From JAFNGF01 sp964567045 (GTDB lineage Bacteria; Planctomycetota; Phycisphaerae; Sedimentisphaerales; Anaerobacaceae): DNA of 22,533 nt. Made by a program: the position numbers and the translations under genes. Position 1 is the stretch's first letter, and each line of letters opens with the position of its first letter. The stretch covers positions 1 to 22,533 of the forward strand of contig CAZMLE010000059.1 in assembly GCA_964567045.1 (NCBI GenBank). Direction: 5' to 3'. The notes beneath the pieces were generated by a model. The model had not been told where the DNA came from and did not search any database. It worked only from the letters and a program-made list of their open reading frames with translations. Positions 6,367 to 14,892 of this stretch are shown in pieces.

Positions 6367-9300
6367 ATGGGCAACTACACGCTCGGATTAGATATTGGCT
6401 CTAACAGTATTGGCTGGGCGCTGGTTGATTTAGGTGAAAAGCCATCGATAGTCGATATGGGCGTGCGGGTCTTCCCGGAAGGGGTTGACAGGGACACCAA
6501 AGGGTTAGAAAAATCAAAGAATGCGACACGCAGGGAGGCAAGGGGTGCCAGGCGGACGCACCAGAGGCGTAATTTGCGCAAAGAACGATTGGTGAGCATT
6601 TTGCAAAGCGTGGGCCTGTTGCCGAAAGACGAGTCCGAATTGAAGTCGCTGTTTCACAGCAGCCCCTACCAATTGCGAAAAAAAGGTTTGGATGAGAAAC
6701 TCGAACCTTATGAATTTGGCAGGGTTCTTTATCACTTAAGCCAGCGTAGGGGGTTCAAGAGCAATCGCAAGAGCGGAAAAGCGAAGGAAGACGGCGTTAT
6801 CATAAAAGGGGCAAACGCACTGCAAACGGAAATGGACAGCAAAGGATGCCGCACGATCGGGGAGTATTTTGCCGGGCTTAATCCCGATGAACAGAGAGTC
6901 CGAGGACGCTACACTTTCCGCAGTATGTATGAGAAAGAATTTTCTCTATTGTGGACAAAGCAAGGTGAATATTATCCTGATGTTCTAACTGTACAACTTC
7001 AGAAAAAAATACGTGATGAGATTATATTTTTCCAGCGACCGGTAAAATGGGATCCCGAGACGATTGGTGATTGTGAATTGGAGCCAGGAGAGAAGCGCTG
7101 CCCGCGAGGCGATTGGTATGCAAGGCGGTTCAGGTTATTGCAGGATGTGAACAACCTCAGGATTCAAAAGCCAGATGGTTCTGAGGACAAGTTGAGCAGC
7201 GAGCAACGCAAGATGCTTCTCGATCAGCTTGAATGGGAAGAAAAGCTAAGTTTTGACCAGATTCGCAAGAAGCTTGGTCTCATTGAAACGCAGAAGTTCA
7301 ATGCTGAATATAGGATCGGGCCAAAAGGCAAAAAGATGGAATCAACCAAGGGTGACGTGTTTGCAGTAAAAATGAGTGGCAGAAGCATCTTTGGCGCGAA
7401 GCGCTGGGACGCGATGAATGAGCAGGAAAAGATAAAGCTCAACGAATGGCTTGTGGAGCTTGAAGAGGACCAACTTAGGGAAAAGCTGCGAAGCGAATAC
7501 GGTTTTGATGATAGGCAGATAGAGCCCGTCCTGAAAATATCGCTGCCGCGCGGATATATGAGTTTTTCGCAGAAGGCGATCATAAAGCTGCTTGAGTTTA
7601 TGGATCAGGGAGCTATTACAAGCGAGGCGATAGCTGCTGCGTATCGCGACAGGGAAACGACCGGTGGAAAAAAGGATAATCTGGATAAACTACCGATGCC
7701 GAAGGACATGCGTAACCCGATTGTGAACAGGGCATTGTTTGAGGTCCGCAAGGTAGTTAATGCAATTGTGCGCGAATACGGCAAACCAGCAAAGATAAAG
7801 ATAGAAATGGCAAGGGAGGTGCAGGGCAGCAGACGGCAGCGAGAAGAGCTACATTGGAAGATGCGGGAGAACGAGAAGAGAAACGAGGATGCACGCAAGC
7901 GGCTGACTGAGGATATTGGGAGACGGAATCCGACCAGAGAAGATACTATCAAGTACAAGCTATGGGAGGAATGTGATAAGAGATGCCCATATACGGGAAG
8001 GCAGATTTCACAGGAGGCATTGTTTGGACCGAACCCCCAATTCCAGGTTGAGCATATTCTGCCTTACGACCGGAGCTTGGACGACAGTTATATGAACAAG
8101 ACGCTCTGTGAGGTTCACGAGAATATCCATGTCAAGAAGAATCAAAGCCCCTTCGAGGCGTACAGCCACGATCCGGACAGGTATGAGCAGATAAAGCAGA
8201 ATATAAAGGTGTTGCCGTGGCCCAAGGGGCAGAAATTCCTGCAGCAAGAGATAAACCTTGACACACATATCAATAGAGAACTGAACGACACCAGATATAT
8301 CTGCCGAGAAGTGGTCGGATACCTCAAACAGCTCGGCCTGAACGTGCGCGGGACAAGGGGCAAGATTACCGCGGAGCTGCGCCATCAGTGGGGCCTGGAT
8401 GGTATCTTTGATGAGTTCCGAGTTAGGCGCGATGACGACCATCGTCGCCACGCTGTCGATGCAGTTGTGGTGGGAGTTACTGAGAACGAGCATTTACGAA
8501 AGTTAGCGCGCAGCAAATATTCAGTGAGTGGCGTGAGATTCGATTCACCCTGGCCGGATTTCAGAGAGGAGATCAGAGAGAAGGTTAGGCACATCAACGT
8601 TTCGCATCGGGCTTGTCGGAAGGTTTCAGGAAAGCTACACGAGGAGACGAACTATGGGCCTACAGGCAAGAAAGATGAAAATGGTCACGATATTTACGTT
8701 TATCGAAAACCGCTTGATGCTTTGACCGTGCCAATGCTTGAGAAAATCGTTGACGGGATTGTGCGAGAAACTGTGAGAAATCGGCTGATACAAAAAGGCA
8801 TCAGTCTTGACTTGGGTGATAGAAAAATACCGAAAGAGGTCTGGAAAGAACCTCTATACATGCGGACAACAAAGTCCGACAAGAAAGTGCCCATCAAGAG
8901 TGTAAGAATACACGATGTGAAAACGAATGTGATAGGCTTGAAGGATAATACCGGTAAGGTGTACAGAGTCGTCGAACCTGGTAGTAACCACCATATAGAG
9001 ATATTTCAATACAGAGACGAGAAGGGCGGACCCAAAAGGGACGGCAAAGTCATCCCAATGTTTGATGCAGTTCAAAGAAGCCAAAAAGGCCAACCAATTG
9101 TCTGCAGGGACTACGGCGATGGAGGTAAATTCATCTGCTCTCTGGCAATAAATGAGATGTTCATGCCGGAGTTAGAAGACGGAATAAAAATCCTGCATCG
9201 AGTTCAAAAAATAGATAAGAACAACAGAATAATTTTGAGACCGCATACATATTCTGGAAAAGTGAGCGACTATGATAGGCCACCATTAATTCAGCGAAAA

Positions 9301-9372
9301 AGTGCGAGCACGTTGAGAGGCTATAAAGTGACGGTTGATCCAATCGGGAGGATTTGGCCGGCAAACGATTAG
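6367..9372 (+). CDS. cas9: CRISPR-associated endonuclease Cas9, type II-C
   Basis: Cas9 is the RNA-guided nuclease that cuts invading DNA using crRNA and tracrRNA. The 1001-aa product has all nuclease motifs. RuvC-I is LGLDIGSNSIGWALVD (D9). The Arg-rich bridge helix lies near residues 50-75. RuvC-II is KIKIEMARE (E480). The HNH domain has QVEHILPYDRSLDDSYMNK (H563) followed by N586. RuvC-III is DDDHRRHAVDA (H695, D698). The C-terminal domain carries GKVYRVVEPGSNHHIEIF, typical of II-C enzymes. The catalytic residues are intact, so it should be active. It is at the small end of the family. GGGAGG lies 8 nt before the ATG. cas1 and cas2 follow on the same strand; with no csn2 or cas4, the locus is subtype II-C. 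Confidence 0.98.
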   Translation: MGNYTLGLDIGSNSIGWALVDLGEKPSIVDMGVRVFPEGVDRDTKGLEKSKNATRREARGARRTHQRRNLRKERLVSILQSVGLLPKDESELKSLFHSSPYQLRKKGLDEKLEPYEFGRVLYHLSQRRGFKSNRKSGKAKEDGVIIKGANALQTEMDSKGCRTIGEYFAGLNPDEQRVRGRYTFRSMYEKEFSLLWTKQGEYYPDVLTVQLQKKIRDEIIFFQRPVKWDPETIGDCELEPGEKRCPRGDWYARRFRLLQDVNNLRIQKPDGSEDKLSSEQRKMLLDQLEWEEKLSFDQIRKKLGLIETQKFNAEYRIGPKGKKMESTKGDVFAVKMSGRSIFGAKRWDAMNEQEKIKLNEWLVELEEDQLREKLRSEYGFDDRQIEPVLKISLPRGYMSFSQKAIIKLLEFMDQGAITSEAIAAAYRDRETTGGKKDNLDKLPMPKDMRNPIVNRALFEVRKVVNAIVREYGKPAKIKIEMAREVQGSRRQREELHWKMRENEKRNEDARKRLTEDIGRRNPTREDTIKYKLWEECDKRCPYTGRQISQEALFGPNPQFQVEHILPYDRSLDDSYMNKTLCEVHENIHVKKNQSPFEAYSHDPDRYEQIKQNIKVLPWPKGQKFLQQEINLDTHINRELNDTRYICREVVGYLKQLGLNVRGTRGKITAELRHQWGLDGIFDEFRVRRDDDHRRHAVDAVVVGVTENEHLRKLARSKYSVSGVRFDSPWPDFREEIREKVRHINVSHRACRKVSGKLHEETNYGPTGKKDENGHDIYVYRKPLDALTVPMLEKIVDGIVRETVRNRLIQKGISLDLGDRKIPKEVWKEPLYMRTTKSDKKVPIKSVRIHDVKTNVIGLKDNTGKVYRVVEPGSNHHIEIFQYRDEKGGPKRDGKVIPMFDAVQRSQKGQPIVCRDYGDGGKFICSLAINEMFMPELEDGIKILHRVQKIDKNNRIILRPHTYSGKVSDYDRPPLIQRKSASTLRGYKVTVDPIGRIWPAND

Positions 9373-9450
9373 CATTTACACCATTTTCCGCGTAAGGAAC
9401 GCCCCGCATTTTGCCGATATAGAATATGGCAACAGAAGTGCCAGCGGGAA

Positions 9451-10350
9451 ATGGTACCCATGATTAAGCGTATTGTCGAAATTTCATCGGCAAGGACGCA
9501 CCTTTCAATTCAGTACAACCAGCTCATAGTAAAGCAGGAAGGAAAAGAGGTCTCCAGGATTCCGTGCGAAGACATCGGCGTATTGCTGGTCGACCATCAG
9601 GGGACGAGTTACACACACTGCGTTTTCACAGAACTATTACGCTGCGGAGCGGCAATAGTACTGTGCGGCAGTAACCATCACCCGGCAGGAATGTTACTTC
9701 CCATCGAAAGCAATACTATGCAGACGGAGCGCTTCCGGCAGCAGATAGAGGTTAAAGAGCCGGTTAAAAAAAGATTGTGGCAGCAAATCGTAAGGGCAAA
9801 GATCAAACACCAGGCAAAGCTGGCCGGCAAAGACAGTGACGTTTATAAATCCTTGATGGCGCTACGAGACAGAGTGCGCTCCGGAGACCCGGAAAATATT
9901 GAGTCACAGGCAAGCAGAAAATTCTGGCCGGTATATTTACAGGATACACAATTCCACAGGGATATCGAAGGCCCGCCGCCAAACAATATGCTCAACTATG
10001 GATATATGGTGATGCGTGCGGCCATTGCGCGGGCGCTTTGCTCAGCGGGGCTGCTACCCTGTCTGGGAATCCACCACCGCAACCGTTACAACGCATTCTG
10101 CCTGGCGGATGATTTACTGGAACCCTTCAGAGGATTTGTAGAAGCAAAGGTCAGAGACATCTGTAAAGAAATTGGGGTTCCGGACAAGCTCGATCAGCCG
10201 ATCAAAGCCAGAATCTTGGAGGTGCTCTATGAGCCGGTGACAATAGCAGGCTTTAATGGACCTCTTATGGTCGGTCTGCACAGGACAGCGGCATCACTAC
10301 AGCGATGTTTTGCTGGCGAGCAAAAAGACCTGGATTTACCTGAGATATGA
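9451..10350 (+). CDS. cas1: CRISPR integrase Cas1 (type II)
   Basis: Cas1 with Cas2 inserts new spacers into the array. The 299-aa product has the type II form: LLVDHQGTSYTHCVFTELL in the N-terminal domain, E151 in ESQASRKFWPVYL, and GIHHRNRYNAFCLADDLLEP with H208 and the acidic residues D220, D221 and E224. These correspond to the metal-binding Glu/His/Asp triad, so the enzyme appears intact. The first ATG (9451) has a modest GCGGGAA upstream; ATG at 9460 is the alternative. It lies 78 bp after cas9, and its stop overlaps the cas2 start by 4 bases. Confidence 0.97.
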   Translation: MVPMIKRIVEISSARTHLSIQYNQLIVKQEGKEVSRIPCEDIGVLLVDHQGTSYTHCVFTELLRCGAAIVLCGSNHHPAGMLLPIESNTMQTERFRQQIEVKEPVKKRLWQQIVRAKIKHQAKLAGKDSDVYKSLMALRDRVRSGDPENIESQASRKFWPVYLQDTQFHRDIEGPPPNNMLNYGYMVMRAAIARALCSAGLLPCLGIHHRNRYNAFCLADDLLEPFRGFVEAKVRDICKEIGVPDKLDQPIKARILEVLYEPVTIAGFNGPLMVGLHRTAASLQRCFAGEQKDLDLPEI

Positions 10351-10676
10351 TTCTAAGCGGATACAGGGCCGTGTGGATTTTCGCCATGTTTGATCTACCA
10401 ACCGACACTCCAAAGGCGCGGAAAGACTACACGGATTTTCGCAAAAATCTGTTGAAAGATGGCTTCACTATGCTACAATATTCGGTGTACGTTAGACACT
10501 GTGCCAGCGAGGAAAACGCCGATGTTCACTATAAAAGGATCAAAAATTTTTTGCCTCCGGATGGTGAAGTCCGGCTCATTACCGTTACGGATAAGCAGTT
10601 TTCTCGCATGGAGACTTTTTGGGGAAAAATGCGAAAACCAGCCCCTCCGCAACCTCGACAGCTCGAATTATTTTAG
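10347..10676 (+). CDS. cas2: CRISPR adaptation protein Cas2
   Basis: Cas2 is the structural partner of Cas1 in spacer integration. The 109-aa ferredoxin-fold protein has the N-terminal strand YRAVWIFAMFDLPTDT with the conserved Asp (D16), the helix ARKDYTDFRKNLLKDGF, and the second strand MLQYSVYVRHC. Its start codon shares an ATGA overlap with the cas1 stop, which indicates translational coupling. It ends 48 bp before the first repeat, with a strong hairpin in between. Confidence 0.97.
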   Translation: MILSGYRAVWIFAMFDLPTDTPKARKDYTDFRKNLLKDGFTMLQYSVYVRHCASEENADVHYKRIKNFLPPDGEVRLITVTDKQFSRMETFWGKMRKPAPPQPRQLELF

Positions 10677-10684
10677 CAAATTTA

Positions 10685-10719
10685 GCCTGCAAGTCCTTGC
10701 AAAACAAGGACTTGCAGGC
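10685..10719. terminator. Perfect 15-bp hairpin between cas2 and the CRISPR array
   Basis: Arms 10685-10699 (GCCTGCAAGTCCTTG) and 10705-10719 are perfect reverse complements around the loop CAAAA. It could end the cas operon on the plus strand and the pre-crRNA on the minus strand, though neither side has a good T-tract (TAAATTTGC on the minus side). It starts 8 bp after the cas2 stop and ends 5 bp before the first repeat. It shares TGCAAGTC with the repeat. Confidence 0.6.
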
Positions 10720-10724
10720 CCAGC

Positions 10725-12275
10725 ATTATAACTGATCCGTGCCTGAGTGCAAGTCACAACCCGCCTGGTGCATATTGCGCAAGAGCAGTTATTATAACTG
10801 ATCCGTGCCTGAGTGCAAGTCACAACGCAATAGTGCCTGATAGAGAGGTGATAAAAATTATAACTGATCCGTGCCTGAGTGCAAGTCACAACGAAAGGAT
10901 CGGAGATGAATCTTTGCAAAGGATTATAACTGATCCGTGCCTGAGTGCAAGTCACAACACATCGTATTGCGACTCGCCCGTCAAGGTATTATAACTGATC
11001 CGTGCCTGAGTGCAAGTCACAACCAGAGACTTCCTTTTCACAGGAGGCCGCCAATTATAACTGATCCGTGCCTGAGTGCAAGTCACAACGCGAAGAGGCG
11101 CTTTCAGATGCCGCACTATATTATAACTGATCCGTGCCTGAGTGCAAGTCACAACCTTGTGGGCATCCTATCATTATGTTCCGGAATTATAACTGATCCG
11201 TGCCTGAGTGCAAGTCACAACCGTAACCACTACGTTCGATTGTCCCACTGAATTATAACTGATCCGTGCCTGAGTGCAAGTCACAACTTATCGGAGATAG
11301 CAGTGGATTTATTCAAATTATAACTGATCCGTGCCTGAGTGCAAGTCACAACGCGCGCGTGAGACGGGCCGCGGCGTCACGATTATAACTGATCCGTGCC
11401 TGAGTGCAAGTCACAACTGCAAACGATGTCTTGAATGCGGACAAGTTATTATAACTGATCCGTGCCTGAGTGCAAGTCACAACTCTGCACTTATTCTATA
11501 CAAGCAGGTACGAATTATAACTGATCCGTGCCTGAGTGCAAGTCACAACGATTTGATATTACGTAAAATCTGTACTGATATTATAACTGATCCGTGCCTG
11601 AGTGCAAGTCACAACGCTATAGGCCATGGCCTTTGTCTTAGCATCATTATAACTGATCCGTGCCTGAGTGCAAGTCACAACGATCGTGCATAAAAGGCTG
11701 CATAGCCTTGAATTATAACTGATCCGTGCCTGAGTGCAAGTCACAACTGCTGGCAGACGAGACTCTGCCCGACCTTACATTATAACTGATCCGTGCCTGA
11801 GTGCAAGTCACAACTCATAACGGCCCGCGAGCAGAGCGAGGAGCATTATAACTGATCCGTGCCTGAGTGCAAGTCACAACTCATGACGGGCAAGGGACGC
11901 AAACGCTTGATTATAACTGATCCGTGCCTGAGTGCAAGTCACAACAATCACATCGCTGGCCTTTATGATCAAGCAATTATAACTGATCCGTGCCTGAGTG
12001 CAAGTCACAACTGATCCGCATCGGAGCTGACCATCAGCGTTATTATAACTGATCCGTGCCTGAGTGCAAGTCACAACCGTGAGATTATGGTTGCAGAGAC
12101 CGAGATAATTATAACTGATCCGTGCCTGAGTGCAAGTCACAACGTCAGATTGATCTTTACCAACTTCTCTAATATTATAACTGATCCGTGCCTGAGTGCA
12201 AGTCACAACAGGTTATAGACCGGAGTAGGGGCTGTGGAAATTATAACTGATCCGTGCCTGAGTGCAAGGCAGAAC
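10725..12275 (-). CRISPR. CRISPR array, 24 repeats (36 bp) and 23 spacers (29-31 bp)
   Basis: The plus strand repeat starts ATTATAACTGATCC and ends GCAAGTCACAAC. By eye 23 copies are identical; the last (12240-12275) has two substitutions near its right end. Most spacers are 30 nt; four are 29 and one is 31. The crRNA strand is assigned to minus because there the repeat reads GTTGTGAC...TATAAT, like other II-C repeats, and because it pairs with the tracrRNA at 6194-6289. In that orientation each repeat ends in a perfect TATAAT with TTGCAC 16 bp before it. The array lies directly after cas2. Spacer targets cannot be determined here. Confidence 0.98.
12240..12275 (-). repeat. Degenerate terminal CRISPR repeat that keeps its promoter
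   Basis: It differs from the consensus at two positions: plus strand ...CAAGGCAGAAC instead of ...CAAGTCACAAC. In crRNA orientation both changes fall in the first seven bases, which pair with the tracrRNA; TTGCAC and TATAAT are untouched. It is the first repeat in the crRNA transcription direction. Confidence 0.85.
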
Positions 12276-12347
12276 CTATCTCGTCTCTTGTGCCTCGTCG
12301 CCGGAGTCCCGTGATTTGCCTGGCCCATATCATTCCTGAAAGCAAAA

Positions 12348-12393
12348 CCCCGCAATAAATTGCGGGGCTAAATCCGCCGTGCGTATGGCGGAT
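12348..12393. repeat. Pair of adjacent hairpins downstream of the array
   Basis: CCCCGCAAT (12348-12356) pairs with ATTGCGGGG (12359-12367). ATCCGCC (12372-12378) pairs with GGCGGAT (12387-12393). They lie in the 274-bp gap between the array and the VIT-VWA gene. No T-tract follows, so a REP-like element is as likely as a terminator. The rest of the gap shows nothing I can name. Confidence 0.55.
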
Positions 12394-12549
12394 AAATATT
12401 TAGCTGACAAATTTATTTGGCGGTTTTTGAAGATGCCAGCCCTGCTGCTATGGTTTTTACAGACTATTTACAAAACCGGTTAGCGTTTATCCGTTATATT
12501 AATAGTAGAGAAAATGCAAAACCATTACCCAAGATTGAGGACAAGTAAA

Positions 12550-14844
12550 ATGACGCAACCCAACAAAAAACTCATCAGTTGTATCGCTGTGGCGATTGCC
12601 GGTCTTATCGGGCCGGTATGGGCACAATTGGACCATGTAACGGTGCGGCCTCCAGCAACAAATGTCATTGTGCCGCAAAGCCGGGCACACGCCTTTGCCT
12701 CCGAGCAGCGAGGTGCTATCGAGATTACCGAGGTCAGCGTCCTCATCGACATTCTCCAAAGCACGGCTACTACCACTATCGAAATTCACCTGCGCAACAC
12801 AACCAACCGGCGGCAGGAAGCCGAACTAATCGTCCCTGTGCCCGATGGAGCAGTCGTGCGGGGCTTTGCTTACGATGGGCCGCACGGCGAAATAACCGCC
12901 GAAGTGCTGCCTAAGGACCAGGCAAGGAAAATATACGAGCGGCTGGTGGCAAAGATTCGTGACCCTGCGCTGGTGGAGTTTATCGGGTACAATCTGATCC
13001 GCTCAAGTGTCTTTCCCATCGAAGCGGCAGGCAAACAGAAAGTACGCCTGACATACGAGCACCTTCTTGAGGTAGACGGCAACCGCATGGATTACGTGCT
13101 GCCGCGCACCGAGTCGCTGGAGTACGCTGTGCCCTGGAAGGTTACGGCAAACATAAAGGCAAAACACCCAATATCCACCGTCTACTCAGCCAGTCATAAG
13201 CTCGACATAAAGCGGGTAGGTGACAAACACGTGACGGTCACAATTACCGCTGAAGCGACCAAAGAGCCTGGGCCATTTCGTCTTTCGTACTTGCTGCAGG
13301 AAGATGGCGTAACCGCTTCAATGTTCGCCTATCCTGAGCAGAAGGTCGGCGGCGGATATTTTATGCTGCTGGCCGGCTTGCCTGCTGAGCCGCCCAAGAA
13401 CGGCGATGAACCGGCAATCAAGCGGGAGGTGACACTGGTCATCGACCGTTCGGGCAGTATGCGAAGCGAGAAGATCGAGCAGGTCAAAGAGGCCGCCCAA
13501 CAAATCATCGCCGGGCTGGAAAAAGGCGAGGCGTTTAACATCATCATCTACAACAATACGGTAGAGTGGTTCTCGAAAAAACCGGTGCTGAAGACCAAAG
13601 AAACCGAGGATGCGGCGAGAGCCTACATCGAGGGCATCACGGCGACCGGCGGAACCAACATCTACGATGCGCTCCTTGAGGCGCTCAACCAGGAAACGAC
13701 CGCAGGAATGCTGCCGATCGTTCTGTTTCTGACCGACGGTTTGCCAACCGTCGGGCAAACATCTGAGGTAGCCATTCGCGATCTGGTAATAAAGTCAAAT
13801 CTGCACCATCGGCGGGTGTTCACCTTTGGCGTCGGGGCGGATGTAAATGCTCCGCTGCTGGAAAAGATTGCCGCCGAGTCACGCGCCAAAGCTGAATTTG
13901 TGCTGCCGAAAGAAGACGTGGAGGCAAAAATAGGCCGGGTCTTTAAGAAACTGACCGGCCCGATCCTTGCCGGTGCGGAATTGGAAGTTGTGACAGGCGA
14001 CGGCGAGCCGGCCATCGGCAGAACTCGTGACATTCTACCTGAAAAACTGCCCGATCTTTTCGAGGGCGACCAGGTCGTACTGCTGGGGCAGTACGTGGGC
14101 AATAAGCCCATCACCTTCCAGATTACCGGCAACTATCTCGGCAAAGAGCGAAAGTTCAAGTTCACATTCGAGTTTGATAAAGCCGACTCGCGGAATGGCT
14201 TTGTGCCCCGACTGTGGGCCAGCAGAAAGATTGCGCAGCTTATTGACGCTGTTCGCCAGATGGGTGCTGACCCCGCCGCGACTAAAGACGACCCAAAAGT
14301 CAAAGAGCTTGTCGATGAAATCGTGCGGCTATCCACCGAGTTTGGCATCTTGACCGAGTACACGGCGTTTCTTGCCCGAGAGGGAACGGACCTGGCCGAC
14401 AGGTCAGGAGTCTTGCGCGAGGCGGGCAGTGTAATGGAGCACCGCGCGATGCGGGCACGCAGCGGGCCAGATGCGGTCAGCCAAAGCTTCAATATGATGG
14501 ACAAGAAAGCACAGTCTACCTTGAACATCCGCAACGAGTTTTTCGACCGGCAGATGAATCGCGTAGCGGTGACCAATGTGCAGCAGGTCAATGACGTGGC
14601 CTACTACCGCAGAGGCAATCGCTGGGTTGACAGCAGGCTGGTCAACAAAGAAACGCAGGCAAAGCCGACCAAAGTCATCGAGTTCGGCTCAAAAGAGTTC
14701 ATCGAGCTGGCAGAGAAGCTGGCCAAGGTAAACCGCCAGGGCAGTATCGCCCTTGCCGGCGACGTCCTTCTGCTGGTGGATGGAGAGCCAGTCCTGGTTA
14801 GGCATGCCCTGAGCGAAGCCGAAGGGATGCCAGGCAGTAATTAA
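12550..14844 (+). CDS. Secreted VIT and von Willebrand factor A domain protein
   Basis: The 764-aa protein begins with a signal peptide (KKLISCIAVAIAGLIGPVWA, cleavage before Q) and is probably periplasmic or surface-exposed. A VIT domain (about 35-165; EITEVSVLIDILQ, then RRQEAELIVPVPDGAVVRGF) is followed by a VWA domain from about residue 290. Its metal site is complete: D299-R-S301-G-S303, T369 in GGTNIYDAL, and D396 in FLTDGLPT. This architecture resembles inter-alpha-trypsin-inhibitor-type and sortase-target-like bacterial proteins that bind other proteins through a metal ion. The start at 12550 has GAGG 10 nt upstream and puts the signal peptide at the N-terminus; ATG at 12514 would not. 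The last 15 or so codons come from a REP-like palindrome. It is followed 48 bp later by the ARPP-1 gene. Confidence 0.88.
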   Translation: MTQPNKKLISCIAVAIAGLIGPVWAQLDHVTVRPPATNVIVPQSRAHAFASEQRGAIEITEVSVLIDILQSTATTTIEIHLRNTTNRRQEAELIVPVPDGAVVRGFAYDGPHGEITAEVLPKDQARKIYERLVAKIRDPALVEFIGYNLIRSSVFPIEAAGKQKVRLTYEHLLEVDGNRMDYVLPRTESLEYAVPWKVTANIKAKHPISTVYSASHKLDIKRVGDKHVTVTITAEATKEPGPFRLSYLLQEDGVTASMFAYPEQKVGGGYFMLLAGLPAEPPKNGDEPAIKREVTLVIDRSGSMRSEKIEQVKEAAQQIIAGLEKGEAFNIIIYNNTVEWFSKKPVLKTKETEDAARAYIEGITATGGTNIYDALLEALNQETTAGMLPIVLFLTDGLPTVGQTSEVAIRDLVIKSNLHHRRVFTFGVGADVNAPLLEKIAAESRAKAEFVLPKEDVEAKIGRVFKKLTGPILAGAELEVVTGDGEPAIGRTRDILPEKLPDLFEGDQVVLLGQYVGNKPITFQITGNYLGKERKFKFTFEFDKADSRNGFVPRLWASRKIAQLIDAVRQMGADPAATKDDPKVKELVDEIVRLSTEFGILTEYTAFLAREGTDLADRSGVLREAGSVMEHRAMRARSGPDAVSQSFNMMDKKAQSTLNIRNEFFDRQMNRVAVTNVQQVNDVAYYRRGNRWVDSRLVNKETQAKPTKVIEFGSKEFIELAEKLAKVNRQGSIALAGDVLLLVDGEPVLVRHALSEAEGMPGSN
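14800..14831 (+). repeat. REP-like palindrome inside the 3' end of the VIT-VWA gene
   Basis: The sequence runs GGCATGCCCT, then GAGCGAAGCC, then GAAGGGATGCC; the ends pair (GGCAT/ATGCC and CCCT/AGGG with one bulged base). CCCTGAGC...GAAGGG sequences are a familiar class of dispersed intergenic repeat in many bacteria. Here it is translated as RHALSEAEGMP, and the stop follows four codons later. Confidence 0.55.
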
Positions 14845-14892
14845 AGCCATAAAATCCATAAAATGACCGGAACAAAATTAAAGGAGAAAAAA

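Noticed and set aside
10677..10724. A csn2 or cas4 gene, or a conventional long leader, beside the array
   Set aside because: Only 48 bp separate cas2 from the first repeat; no further cas gene is present, so subtype II-C is kept.
10668..12206. Open frames through the array on both strands with repeated TCTQARISYN or ITDPCLSASHN peptides
   Set aside because: They are translations of the 36-bp CRISPR repeat; the 66-bp period keeps them in frame. They are not genes.
13318..14591. Several minus-strand frames of 146-156 codons
   Set aside because: Antisense shadows of the VIT-VWA gene, whose domain motifs on the plus strand are clear.
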